NCBI GenBank assembly: GCA_000181795.3
Contig: CM012953.1
Coordinates: 7,302,034-7,366,033 of the forward strand
Origin: Trichinella spiralis
Taxonomy: Eukaryota > Nematoda > Enoplea > Trichinellida > Trichinellidae
Length of the DNA stretch: 64,000 nucleotides
Reading direction: 5' to 3'
Shown here: piece after piece, positions 1 to 12,987 of the stretch
How positions within the stretch are numbered: the stretch's first letter is position 1
Layout: every line of letters begins with the position of its first letter
The notes under the pieces: model-generated
The model's database searches: none
What the model was told of the DNA's origin: nothing
Seen by the model: the letters and a program-made list of their open reading frames with translations, nothing else
Position numbers and translations under genes: made by a program

Positions 1-600
1 AAAATTTTCTGACAAAGACGTACGCACTATATGCATATAACTCATAAAATTTCAAGCAAGCACGGACTTTGTCTGATCATGCATATAATAACAATTTTCT
101 TTCAAGATATTTGTTTTACATTTTACACGTTTTAGTGATCAGCATTTTTAATACCATTTTTTTCATTATTCTATATTTTGCTATTGTTCTATAATGAAGT
201 TTTATGAAGTAAGATAGGAATAGCTCAACAGATACATATGCATAAATTCATTTTTTTCAATTCAAAGTCTAGATTTTTTTTAAATAAAAGTTAGTATGCA
301 AGGTATTCTTTTGAACGGTATTTAAGGTTTGGAGTAGAAGAAAATTTTCTTTTTTTGTCATGTTCGTTATTCTTACAATGGTAGATATTCCTGTTAGCTA
401 GCCGGTTCGAGTTGGTTACTTTAAACAAGATAAATAAGCTCATTAAAATTCATGAGCATGGATTAACATTTGAGATTTGAAGCAGCGTCTGATTTTACGA
501 TTTTAATCACTTTCTTCCCTCTTGTTCGTCATTTTCACAATGACTGATATTTCAGACTGCATCTTGTATAAAATTGTGGCGACCTATAAATTCCTGGTTA
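1..600. other. Gene-free AT-rich stretch
   Basis: No reading frame, RNA gene or repeat that I can support. The sequence is AT-rich with short homopolymer runs. Confidence 0.5.
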
Positions 601-650
601 ATTTGAAGCAAAAAAGTCTGGGAAAGTTTTTTTTGTTATGGTAGAGTGAA

Positions 651-1340
651 TTGAACCACATACTGGTATTAGCGACAGGTTCTAACATTAGACTGCTAAC
701 AACCAGGAGAATCTGGGGCATAGATGATACATTCAAGTTTGTACCTCAATGGTATCAGCAGCTTTTCGCCATCCAATCTTTTGTGGCGGGTAAGCTAGTG
801 CTATTAGTCCATTGTTTATGTTCAAGTAATGACACTGGCACATCAGGTTTAGTTTTTGAAGCTTTAATAAACAAAGAGACAGTCCTCAAGGTCAGTCTTG
901 ATACACTAACAATTATTTGTTATTTTGAAACAGCCCTGATACCTGCGATTCAGGGCTACTTCCTGAATATTATAGGATACTACAGGACAGTTATTTCCAC
1001 TACTGCCAAGCGGTACATAGGAAACTTAGTGAGCTGAGTTTGAAAACTCGATACAATTGAGAAAATAAAAAAAAAGAAAGAAAACATGCTAATGGCCACG
1101 GCTTTCCTCTCTGTACTGCAAGGGTATTCACCTGCCTGAAGTAAGCACTATGAGTAACTTATCAGCATTATTTCAGTTCTTCAGCAGAAGTAAATGAGTG
1201 ATAAAAGACTGCGCTTTGGAATGTACATAATGTAAATATTAGAACCAGCAACCACTTAGAAGCATGGCATAATCTGCTCAACAAGATTGCGGGTAAACGC
1301 AAGTCAGGTTTTATGAATTGCCCCAACTCCTGATAGCAGA
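651..1340 (+). pseudogene. MULE-type transposase fossil
   Basis: A 128-codon open stretch (651-1037) reads like the start of a MULE transposase domain: a WGIDDTFKFVPQWYQQLFAI block matches the family's 'DGTFK..P..FYQL..I' signature, followed by a segment ending IPAIQGYFLNIIGYYRTV that corresponds to the family's 'IKGCYFHFCQA' region. Further on, at about 1232-1300, RTSNHLEAWHNLLNKIAGK matches the conserved 'NNxxEGWHNxxN' block. The blocks are separated by stop codons, and a frameshift follows (the YELPQLLIAEQ-like continuation is in another frame), so the element cannot encode a working transposase. No terminal inverted repeats were found. Seen: motifs and stops. Inferred: Mutator-like origin. 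Confidence 0.7.
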
Positions 1341-1559
1341 ACAGGGTGTTATGGGCACGTTAATTTGACATGTGCTATGAGAAACCGCTGCCGTTGTTAA
1401 TTAAGGCGGATAAACAGCGTTTATGATGTAAAGCAAGAACGCGTTGCGCAATATACAGGTGGATATACTAGCGGTAAGCGTACGCTGGAGCGGTTCCTTT
1501 AAGCGTCAGTGTACATAGCGCCAAAGCAGATTTAGTGCGGCTTTCCAAGTGGTGGTTCC

Positions 1560-4410
1560 ATATTATATTTGTATTTTATGTATTGTATGGTATAGTATAC
1601 TATAGTATTACTTCCATTTTTCCTTTTACATCGTTTCCATTTTGTTAATATCATTCACTGATATGTATAGTTAATCATTGGTAATGTTGTTGTTGCAGTT
1701 GCAGTGCACGAACAGTTGAAAACTCAGTACAGAAGTATAAACTGCTGGTCAGCTGCATAGTACAAGTATTTTCTATTTTTCATATATCCTAGCTGTATAT
1801 AGGAACTAATTCCCACTATTCAGATTTTTGCTATAAAGTAAGTCAACAGATGCTATTCAGACGCAGGCTCTTATGTGATAAAATCTTCATAATACAAATA
1901 GGAATCTTAGTAATGACAGAACAAGTTAGGGCCAAACTAAACCAAAATTTTTTAAACAAATTAATAAAATTACATACATCAAAGCAGAAAATTATTGGGG
2001 TCCACAAGCTCCCAGACTTCCAAAAAGCCCCTAATTAACTTTGAATCATGATTTTTGATCGACTTAATCAATTTAAATGTATTTTAGATTAATGCTATTC
2101 ATTAGTCAAAAGAGCATTCTTTACCAGCTGATGGGAAGAGAGATACAATTACACTCTGGGGTCCAAAAGACCTTCTAAGGGTTTAAAATTAGTTTTTATT
2201 CTAGCTCATTATTGATGAAATAAAAGCTGACCGATTTAGATTAGCAGGATCAGACTAACACAAACCCCAGATCGTGACCAGCAGCTTTCAAAATTAAAAA
2301 ATGTTTTTTTTGTTTTTTGTTGTTGTTTTTGTTTTTGTTTTTGAAGACTTTTCCTAAATTTAAAAAATTATTTTTTTATTGTAAACAATTTTCTTTGTTC
2401 GAAGTAGATAATTTATATTTCCTCAAAAACAGACGATCAAACAGAAAAATTAACTAGGTTAATGGATCACAAAATATTAATAAAATTAATAAAAATACTA
2501 AGATGATTTCCAACGTATGTTTTAAATTGTCTAGTATGTTAATGTATAAAAGCAAAATTCAATGCAACATAAGAAAAAATTTGAGAAAGCACAATAAACG
2601 CTAATTATGTGATTGATGTAGGCGAGGTAACAGGAAGAATGCACAGCGAGTACCCTCCAGATCGCATCAAAACAGAAATGAACAGAACAAAACGGCGCAT
2701 GCCGGCAATTTGTTGACAGGTGACCGCAAGAATATTTCCTAATCTGAAGACCATGGCAGCCTCCTTTCCTTTCCTAAGTTGTGCAACCTCATATTTATTT
2801 AAAACAACCATAAAATACACTACAGATTTCTCTGTAGATCAGTATCAGATCTGATAGTCCAATATTACTTCTTGAAGAACCTCAGCGAACATTTCTTTCT
2901 TGTACCTACACTAATTTTTTAAATTTTAGATATTAATATTTTAATATATAGTATGCGTGGGAATTAGAAATTGCTACTTTACATTTATATTTGATTTATT
3001 AAAAGGCATTCAATTAATTTCATCAGTTATTTACAAACATTAGGTTTCACATAATAAATTGCTTGTTGACAAATAAAAACAACTTAGTAACTTGCAGTTA
3101 TATATTTGATATTTTGTACTCTAATGCATATTGAGCTATAGAAAATGTTCACTTTGATTTTAATTCTTTATTTCACCTTTATGAAGTAAATATTAAAACA
3201 CCGGAGTTCAAGAGATGTACGTATGTTTTATTTTGTGCAGTTTGTAAAATGTATAAACTGATATTGAAAGGGTGTAAACATAATATGATACGCAAACGGA
3301 AATGGAAATGATTAAAAATGATAATTATAATGAGTAAGAATAAGAGTAACACATGTGAATACTCATAACAACAGCATTCCTGACGATCACTTATGTTTCC
3401 TCTGCCTTGCAGTTACTGGAACATGATGCAAATAGCATTCTGTCTGCTTTGGATATCCATATTTATGAACATGTCGACCAAATAAAAAATTATATTTTGA
3501 AATTATATAACGTTAGCATACTTATTAACAACTGTTTAGAAATCGATTGAATCTTAATTATTTTTTTCAATTTAAATAATCCTCCATGATCAATTTAATT
3601 AAACCCGCCTTTTTATAAATTATTGAATCATTTAACTTACAAGACAAAATGCACAGATACTTATTCCAGTAAAACTTAAAATGAAAAATGAGAAGTTACT
3701 CGCACCCCGACGCAGTATTCATATTAAAGAACGCATTTAAATATTCATGTAACAATAGAGGGAAAAGGCACTTGGATAATTTCTAAACACAACTGTAAAC
3801 CCTACTCATCCAAATATCTATCTAGTCATTTTAGATTATAGATTTGTATGAATTTCTGTTATGTTGGGACTGCGATTATTGCACTGCATGTTCCTACTGT
3901 AATGTTTACTGTTGACTGTAGTCTAATGTCTGAAATTATGCTAATTAATATTATTCATATTAATTGTTATTACTTATATTTAAAAAATTCTAAAATATCA
4001 TCATTTTAGTCTTTATTTATCTTACCATTTTATAAAATGAACAACAGAGGATAGAGGTGAGACTTAAACGTGTTTTTATTAATTACATCTTTACCACGCA
4101 GAATTTCTATGTATTTTAAAAAATAAATTTCATAATAAAACTGACTCTAATTTAGTCTATTATTCTGTATTTTTTAGGAAGAACAATACATTCAAATCTG
4201 TTGCAAAGGTTTACTCTTACAGTATGCATTCTTTAAAAAACAAATAATTCTTCTTGTAAACATTTACATTTGTTATGCTTTTGATTTTATTCCCAAAATG
4301 AAAGAAAAACACAAGCTTCGTCACATAATATAACAGTTTAAACAAATGAAAAGAATTTTGCGACGGCCTTAACAGTAGCAAAATTATATGTAACTCAAAC
4401 TTAATAGAAG
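1560..4410. other. Gene-free stretch between MULE fossil and HTH gene
   Basis: AT-rich sequence with T/G-rich low-complexity runs near 2300-2350. Short open frames here lack splice context, recognisable domains or codon bias. I see no gene. Confidence 0.5.
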
Positions 4411-4418
4411 TACAACAT

Positions 4419-5274
4419 TTATAAATCATAACGCCGAGCGCGAGCCTTTCTCCGAACAATTCTTTCCAGATCATCTTCAAATTCGGTCTTTAATATGCGA
4501 AGCTTCTGCTCAGAATTGCTACAGTGGCTATAAAAATTTCTAACCACACTCATTGCGAGGGCAACGTATTTAAGAGTGGGTACGTCTCTATCTGAATCTG
4601 AGAGCTCTGAAAAATACGGAATAAAATTTTAATAAATTTGACCTAATATAATATACTTTGTATACCTTCTAATGCTTTTCCTAAATCACATCCATTTGAT
4701 GTGAATTCGCATTTCCGCACCACTGAGGGTAGATGCTTATCTGTCTGCCTGTCCGTCTTTTGTTTCCCTTAATTTAATTAACGAACATAAAAAATAACAA
4801 AAATAAATTAAGAAATAACTTAAATTTACCTCGCTTATCGCAACAGAGGTTATGTCGAATCTTAAAACGATGAAGCCATCCGTTGCTCGCCTGAAAATCA
4901 TTGATTTCCAGCTGAGATGCAAATTCTAAAGCTTTCTTTTTAATTGCAGCATTTGTTGGTATAGAATTCCTCGCTATAATACAATGCATTATGCATATAC
5001 TAAAAACAAATTAATTAATATTACCTGCTTGTTCATCATAGTACATTTTAATCATGATATCAATTTCTCTGAACTTCACTTTCGGATAAATATAGGCTTT
5101 GCTGTTGCCAGGGCGAGATGTTAGAGAATTCTTAATCGGACCTGTTCTTCCCATTGGCTTCGATGCTTTATCAGGAGTTGGTTTTATCGCCAGGTTTTTC
5201 TCTTTAATCATTTTTATCGTTGCATTTCCTTGTCGATCCTTTCTCAGTCTGACGTGCACTCTTTCGACTGCCAT
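4419..5274 (-). CDS. CENP-B/pogo-type HTH protein, candidate domesticated transposase
   Basis: Four exons join into one uninterrupted 218-residue frame: 5274-5025, 4973-4830, 4740-4666 and 4606-4419. All introns are phase 1 with GT-AG ends and are 51-89 nt long. The start ATG at 5274 follows a TTTTCAG acceptor by 6 nt. Residues about 65-130 match the CENP-B/Tc5 helix-turn-helix found after the first HTH of pogo/Tigger transposases: KVKFREIDIM, then IPTNAAIKKKALEFA, then DFQASNGWLHRFKIRHN. In place of a DDE catalytic domain there is a short acidic then basic tail ending ERIVRRKARARRYDL. No inverted repeats flank it. A DNA-binding role is inferred; a decayed element whose introns arose by chance is the alternative, though four in-frame joins make that less likely. 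Confidence 0.6.
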
Positions 5275-5289
5275 TATAAACTGAAAAGT

Positions 5290-6905
5290 CATTCACTTTA
5301 TAATAAAATCCAAGATACTGCATAAAGTAATATCCTCATCACAACACAATGCTGAAAATAGCAACGAAGTTACGCAACAGATCTCTGAAAACGAGCGCAA
5401 TAAAGTAACCCTTCTTTTAGTGATAATTAAGACTAATCACGTAAACAAGAAAAGCGCATATTAAAAATAGAATTTTTAAAATATGAATATACAGGTTTAA
5501 ATTAAGATATCTTAAATTATTTAAACGCAATTTTATTTTTTACTATACGTGAGTTTTCGTGCTTAGACAAATATACAGTATGGAAAGTATTACTGTAGCA
5601 TGAGCAATAATTCATTAAAATAATAATCAGTATTGGTAAAGCCATGCTAGTGTCGTTGATTCTTTAACATATTACTTAAAAAATAATTTTTTGCAGGAAT
5701 TTGAAAAAAATTTTAAATATTTAAAGTGCCAAAGGAAAGGAGGTCAACCTTTCAAAATTACATTAGAATTGATGAAGTATTATAAAGGCTCATAAAATAG
5801 AAAACTGATCTATAAATTTTTTTTTATTTATTTTATGTCAAATTAATTGAACATATGTGCTTTACAAATACTTTTAAATTATCAATTAAAATCATCATTA
5901 CATAACTTAAAAAATAAATGTTTAATTTAAAAAATGCATAAAAATCTGAGAAAACTAATTATAATATATCACTTTACAAGAATTATAGTCTTAAAGACTG
6001 AAAAAATAGTAGTTTTTTATTGATGTAAATGTTCATACGATTAAAAATTTAAGTTTTACCCATATTTATATTATTTTGTTGAAATAAATATGAAAATTGT
6101 AAAATAATTATAATTATATTCATTATTTTATTATTTTGCTACGAATTTAAGTAAACTGTAAGTGACACACTTTTAATGTTACTTGAAAATCCATTAAGTT
6201 GAATGTTTACGTTCGCATTGCCAGTTTGTTAACTTCTTTTGTATTGTTGTGCGATACTGTTCAGTTGCTGTCATTGCGTTGTCTTCGTATATTTTCCGAC
6301 CCGTAGCACAAATTGTTAATAGTTGCTTATTTTTATCTCGATTATCAGTTAATTATCAACTTGGTTATAAAGCTTTCGGCCTGCAGTCATCTACCCTTTT
6401 GAAAAAAAGCACTTTTTCCGTAAGTGGTATTTTATATTAAAAATTTCAGTCTCATTTCTTTCATGCCTAACGTTTTATATAAGTTAAACAAGCTTGTATA
6501 TTGCTTGACGTTCCAATTTGAAGAATACAATTTTGATAAGTGATTCTTATATTACATTATTTTTTGTAGTAACTTCGAAGAAAGCATTTTTACAAGCATT
6601 TTAATTAAGGATTTTATATTTTATTATGACTTATATATTTCTTAATTCTTATGACGTATGCATGACATGGAGACATTTCTTAATTCTTATAGTCGGGTAT
6701 GTAATTATGCCGTTAATAAATTTTAAAAGATTGTTAATAGTTGTTATCCTTCTGGTACTTTTTTCAATCTTTAGTCTAATTTATCTAGCTTTCTTTACTG
6801 ATTTATTATTTATTGCAAATTGATGGCAATTTATTTTTTTTAATGAGCTTGTTCCATTTTGTTTAAGAAGTGCATTTTTTGAATTCAAAACAGTTATTGA
6901 TTTTT
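5290..6905. other. Intergenic region upstream of topoisomerase II
   Basis: AT-rich region between divergent genes, presumably holding both promoters. A strong donor (GTAAGT at 6419) follows a less AT-rich stretch at about 6200-6418. That stretch could be a 5' untranslated exon of topoisomerase II, joined to the acceptor at 6909. No coding gene seen. Confidence 0.4.
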
Positions 6906-6915
6906 ATAGGCAAGC

Positions 6916-9900
6916 ATGAAAAATTCTGAAGAGTCACCAAATACAAGTAATTCGAAAGGAACCTCAAAAAAGAAAAATGTGGATGTGCCACATTCTGATC
7001 CACTTGGAGTTTTTGAATCTCTTGATGAAATTAAAGCAAGTGGAAAGAAACGTCCTACTATTGAATCGATTTATCAAAAAAAGTCTCAGTTAGAACATAT
7101 TCTTATTCGTCCAGATACTTACATAGGTTCTATTGAACCTCACACTGAAGTATGTTTTTTCATTTTTATTTAAGGTGAAGTTGCTACACATATAATCTGT
7201 ATACAATATGCAATCTGTATGCTTGCTTTATATAACAGGCTGGATTCAATGAATTTCTTTTATTTAAAATATTGATAAACCTTACTTTAAACGTTTTGTA
7301 ATTTCACATTTTCACTTCATTATTTTCATTTATTTACGTTATGAGTTTATTGAGGATGCCTCTTCAGAAACTGAATATTTCTTTGTTTTATAGAACATGT
7401 GGGTTTTTGATGAAGAACAGCAAAAGATGGTTATACGTGAACTAACATACGTTCCGGGATTGTACAAAATTTATGATGAAATTGTTGTCAATGCAGCTGA
7501 CAACAAACAGCGGGACCCGAGCATGAACTGCATTAAAATATCGATAAATGCGTAATTCTGTTTATGCAATTTTTGAAATAAATAAACATTGTGTGATGCT
7601 TTAGAACTAAAAATGAAATCATGGTATGGAACAACGGCAAAGGAATACCAGTGGTAGAGCACAAGGAGGAAAAGATGTATGTCCCAGAAATGATTTTTGG
7701 CACACTGTTGACATCTTCTAATTATGATGACACGGAAAGAAAAGTCACTGGTGATTTGCTTTTTATTAACGTTCATTTCAAGCATTTAAATTTGTTTTGT
7801 ATGATGATCATCATGCTAATTTGATAAATATGAAATGATATTGCGATCTGAAAGAATTTTTTTGTACATATTTGTTTTCTTCTTATTTATTATGATTGAT
7901 TGTTTATGTAATTGTTCAGGTGGTCGCAATGGTTATGGTGCTAAATTGTGCAACATATTTAGCAAACGATTTGTAGTTGAGACAAGTTGTCGAGAGTACA
8001 AGAAACATTTTAAGCAGGTATGTTGACTTTTTAATCTACTCGTAAAGTTGAATATTATTGTGATTGATTAAGGTGTGGACAAAAAATATGACAGCAACAG
8101 AGAAGCCTGTCATTTCTGATTGCGTAGATCAAGATTTTACGTGCGTCCGTTTTATCCCAGATTTAGATAAATTTGGCATGGAAAAGTTAGATGATGATAT
8201 TGTTGCGTTGATGTGTCGCCGAGCGTATGACATCGCTGGATCTACTAAAGGAGTGAAAGTGTTTTTAAATGGCAAACGTATTCCGGTGTGTTTATGTATA
8301 TACGTTTATAAATTTTTTTGATATGTTATTTTTTTGTTTTGCTTGGCCAGGTCCTTGGATTTAAAGAATACGTCGATTTGTACTTGAAAGATCGTACTAC
8401 TGATACTGGAGAACCATTGAAAGTTGTTTACGAACAACCACATCCCCGTTGGGAAGTAGCGGTGGCTGTTTCTGACCGTGGGTTTCAGCAGGTCAGCTTT
8501 ACCAACAGCATAGCTACAACAAAGGTTTGATTGTTTCGAAAAATCTTATGTCAAAATATGCTTGCAGTTTTGTTTGTCTATCTTTTTGCAGGGAGGTCGT
8601 CATGTTGATTATGTTTGTGACGGTATTGTGGAGAAAGTGATTGAAAATGTGAAAAAACAGACAAAAAAGACTGGAATGAACGTCAGACCATTTCAAGTGA
8701 ATTCTTTGTTTTTCTCGTGAATTGATTGAATAATGTTCACTGTTTGTGCGTTGCATTGCAGGTGAAGAACCACTTGTGGCTGTTTATAAATTGTTTGATC
8801 GAAAATCCGACTTTTGATTCTCAGACAAAAGAGAACATGACACTTCAGCCAAAAAGCTTCGGTTCCAAGTGCACATTGAGCGATAAATTCTTTTCCCAAG
8901 TGCTGAAATGTGGAGTTTTGGAAAGTGTGCTGTCTTGGTTGCAGTACAAGGCTCAGGTTTGAGATATTCGCCATTAGCCTGCGCGTTGCGTTGAGCAGCT
9001 CGCCAACAAGGGTGACAAATTTATTTTGCAGGCGCAGTTGGACAAGAAATGCCATTCTACTAAGCATTCGAAGTTGAAGGGTGTGCCGAAGCTTGAGGAC
9101 GCCAACGAGGCAGGTACAAAGAATTCTCACCGATGCACGCTGATACTTACCGAAGGAGATTCGGCCAAATCGTTGGCCGTGGCCGGCTTTAGCGTCGTAG
9201 GACGGGATTTCTACGGTGTATTTCCGTTGAAAGGCAAAGTGTTGAATGTGCGAGAAGCGAATTACAAGCAGGTAAATTGATTAAAACTTTAAAAATAAAA
9301 TTAAAAGAACAGAAATTGAAATCAACCCTGTGCGAATAGATTATGGAAAACGCCGAAATTAATAATTTGATCAAAATCATCGGTCTGCAATATAAGTGCA
9401 AATATGACACGTCAGAGCAGATGAATAGTCTTCGTTACGGCAGGGTGATGATCATGGCTGATCAAGATCAGGATGGATCTCATATAAAAGGATTGGTGAT
9501 CAATTTTTTTCACCACAATTGGCCAAACTTGCTTCGTCGCAATTTTATCGAAGAATTCATCACGCCAATTGTCAAAGCGACCAAAGGCAGAGAGGAGTTG
9601 CAGTTTTTTAGCATTCCTCAATATTTTCAATGGAGGGCAGAAACGGCCAATTGGAAAGCTTGGAAAGTAAAATACTACAAAGGTAATGGAAAATTTTTTT
9701 TCCATTGTCTCTAGGAAATTAAGTATTTATTCAGGTTTGGGTACTTCGACGGCGAAAGAAGCGAAGGAGTATTTCACCAATATGGATCGCCATCGTATAG
9801 TTTTCAAATACGAGGGTCCGACGGATGATGATGCGATTGAGTTGGCGTTTAGCAAGAAAAGAGTGGAAGATCGTAAAAATTGGTTGGGCGATTGGATGTT

Positions 9901-12900
9901 GCATAAGAAACAAATTCAAGAGGCTAATTTACCAGAAGTTAGACAATTGGGCTTGCATTTAGATTTTTTTGTTCGTATTTTGTTCATGAATTGTTGGTTT
10001 CCTTTAGGAATATTTGTACCAAGAGGATACGAAAGAAATTTCTTATAAATCGTTCATCGACAAAGAGTTGATTTTGTTCAGCAACATGGATAACGAGCGT
10101 AGCATTCCTTCGATGGTTGATGGCTTGAAGCCTGGACAACGAAAAGTTTTGTTCACTTGTTTCAAGCGCAACGATAAACGAGAAGTGAAAGTCGCTCAGC
10201 TAGCTGGTTCCGTTGCTGAACATTCAGCTTATCACCACGGCGAAGTCAGTCTGATGAGCACCATTATAAATTTGGCTCATAATTTCGTGGGCAGCAATAA
10301 CATCAACATATTGCTACCGATTGGTCAATTCGGCACTCGACTTCTCGGCGGCAGAGATGCGGCCAGTGCAAGATACATTTTTACCATGCTTAGGTGAATA
10401 TTTCCCCCCTCCTCCCTTCTTTTTTCTTTCCTGTATTGTTGCTTCTCAGCAAAACGTGTTTCATTCATTTAATGATTTTTTTCTATTCTTCAGTCCCGTC
10501 ACAAGAGCGATGTTTTGCACGGATGACGAACCGAATTTAAATTTCCTATTTGAAGATAACCAAAAAATCGAGCCTTTTTGGTATTGTCCAATTTTGCCCC
10601 TCGTATTGGTCAACGGCTGTGAAGGAATCGGCACTGGCTGGTCAACTAAAGTTCCTAATCACGATCCGAGAATTGTAGTGAAAAACTTGAAGCGTTTGAT
10701 GAACGACGAAGAGTTGCTTCCAATGGTATGTTTGTTGAGATTTATATTTCATCTTTTCTTAAATGTATTTGGTGTTCAGTATCCGTGGTACAAAAATTTC
10801 CAAGGTGAAATTTCTACTTTGAATGCCAGTCGTTTTGTATGCTTTGGTGAAATTGCTTCTGTCGACGACACGACATTGGAAATTACTGAACTGCCAATTG
10901 GAACGTGGACGCAAAATTACAAGGAATCAGTACTGGAACCAATGCTTTACGGAGCTGATGGGAAGCAGCCGGTTATTCAGTAAGCGGATGATCAGTAGTG
11001 TTTCACTTTATTATAACGTTTGTATAATCATCGCAGAGATTTCAAAGAGTACCATACGGACACCACTGTGCGTTTCATCATTCGCATGAGCAAAGAGAAA
11101 ATGGCTGAAGCGAACGCTCATGGAATTCACAAATATTTCAAGCTGCAAACTATCATAAATTCTTCATCAATGGTTATTTTTTTTTCTTAATGATTTTTCA
11201 TGTTTGATTTTTTGAAAGTAATTTTTGAAGGTGCTGTTTGATGAACACGGCTGCTTGAAAAAATTTGAAACCGCTAAAGACATTTTGATATCATTTTACA
11301 AGGTTCGTTTGGACATGTACGTCAAGCGAAAAGCTTATTTGGAAGGTCATTTGGAAGCGCAAGCAAATCGACTCAAAGCTCAGGCGCGCTTTATCATGGA
11401 AAAAATTGAAGGCGTGATCAAGATCGAAAACATGAAAAAGAAACACATCGTAGAGCAGCTAGTCGAACGGGGTTATCCGGCTGATCCAGTGAAAAAATGG
11501 AAAGAGGCTGAAAATATGAGAAAGGTAAAATGAAAATTTTGATGCTTGATTTATTTTTCTTTCGTCTTCTCTAAGGTGAATTGGTTTTTCAGTTGAAAGC
11601 AATGGAAGAATTTGTCGATGAAACGGACGAAGCTAACGAAGTAGAAGAAACAGGAGCAAATGAAGAAGATGTTTGTTTGTCTGATTATGATTATTTGTTG
11701 TCGATGGCTTTGATTCGTCTGTCCGAAGAGGAGAAGGACAAACTGTTGAAAGATCGTGACGTGAAAATTGACGAATTGAACAGTTTAAAGGCGAAAACGC
11801 CGAAAATGCTTTGGATAGAAGATTTGGACAAGTTTTTGGATGTTCTAGACAAGCATGAACTGTCGGAAAAAGAAGAAGCAGCTTCTGCCGTGAAGGGAAT
11901 AGTTACCAGCGGCAAAGGGAACAAAGCTTCTTCTAGAAATGCGAGGAAGAAAGTCAGCACGATTACTGCGATGCCAGAAAGCGAGGGAATTCGAATTCCG
12001 CCACAGATTACCAGTGATTTGCGTGAAAAAGCTGAAAAGGCTGATCAAGTGAAACAGCGCATGATCAATCTTGTAAATGCTCATTCACTTTTGCTCTTTT
12101 AATTACATTCGATTATTATAATTGGCGGATTGGTTATTTTATCAGAGAGAGGCGGCAAAAGCGGGCGATGAGGAAGCGATCAAGAAGTTGGCCAAGCGCA
12201 AGCGGATCACTGGTCCACGCACTGTTGCCGGTGCCAAAGTCGTCGCCAAAAAGACAAGTATGTGTTGTTGGTGGTGGTGATTGTGATTGTATTATTTTTT
12301 TTTTCACTTCTGAAGTATGGAATGTTGTTTTAGAAGAAAAAGAGCTCGAAAATGGTCAAAACGAAGATCAAGAACCGGCGGAGGTTTTTTTGTGTTTTTT
12401 TTTCTATTTTATCCATTTTCTTGAAAATTTGCATTGATAGGATGCATCGAGACCGACAAGGAAAATTCAGAAGAAACTGCAGTTTTACAATTTTCAACCT
12501 TTTGATTCAGACGCGAGTGCTGATGATGACGACGACGGCGATGATTTCGACGATGACTACAAAGTCAGCGATGACAGTGGTGACTCTGTTGTGAATGAAC
12601 GAAAGGTAGGTAGATCGATAGATATACAGATGCTTGGCTGAAATTATTGCAGTTATTAATTTTTTTTTATTTTGAAAGCTTCAGCTGACTGGGAAAAAGA
12701 AAGCTAAGAAAGATCAAGAAACCAAAGCTGGCCCGAGCAAACCGCGGAAAAAAAGTGCTTCACCAAAAAATAAAGCTGTTCAGAAAGGTGATGATTATTT
12801 TTATTTTACGAATTGCAGTGAAACTTTTTTTTCACTCTGGTAGTGTATTGGTTTTTTTGTAGGTGAAACATCGAAGAAATTGAAAAAGAAAGCGGTGAAA

Positions 12901-12987
12901 GAAAAAGCTTCTCCTGGTTTGAAAAGGAAAAAGAGGCGAGTTGTAATCGATGACAGCGACGACACTGACGATTATTCATCTGATTAA
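6916..12987 (+). CDS. TOP2: DNA topoisomerase II
   Basis: ATP-dependent type IIA topoisomerase that passes one duplex through a double-strand break in the nucleus. Twenty-two exons join into 1,465 residues (animal enzymes are about 1,450-1,550): 6916-7149, 7394-7551, 7605-7750, 7920-8017, 8073-8285, 8351-8524, 8592-8696, 8762-8956, 9032-9271, 9340-9682, 9735-9937, 10008-10393, 10494-10725, 10780-10979, 11037-11172, 11231-11524, 11593-12072, 12146-12257, 12334-12383, 12441-12605, 12679-12787, 12863-12987. Visible in order: GHKL ATPase motifs (WNNGKGIPVVEHK, GGRNGYGAKLCNIFS), TOPRIM EGDSAK (about 482) and DQDQDGSH (about 562), winged helix with catalytic Tyr about 826 in ASARYIFTML, then a Lys/Asp/Ser-rich C-terminal tail. 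The start follows a TTTTTATAG acceptor by 6 nt. No catalytic residue is missing. Confidence 0.97.

Noticed and set aside
401-420. GGTTCGAGT resembling a tRNA B box
   Set aside because: No A box at the right distance and no cloverleaf could be folded around it.
4737-4922. Overlapping minus-strand frame at the HTH gene
   Set aside because: Alternative frame across an exon-intron boundary of the HTH gene, without the HTH motif continuity.
8693-9130. 145-codon minus-strand frame inside topoisomerase II
   Set aside because: Antisense shadow crossing exons and introns of a certain gene.
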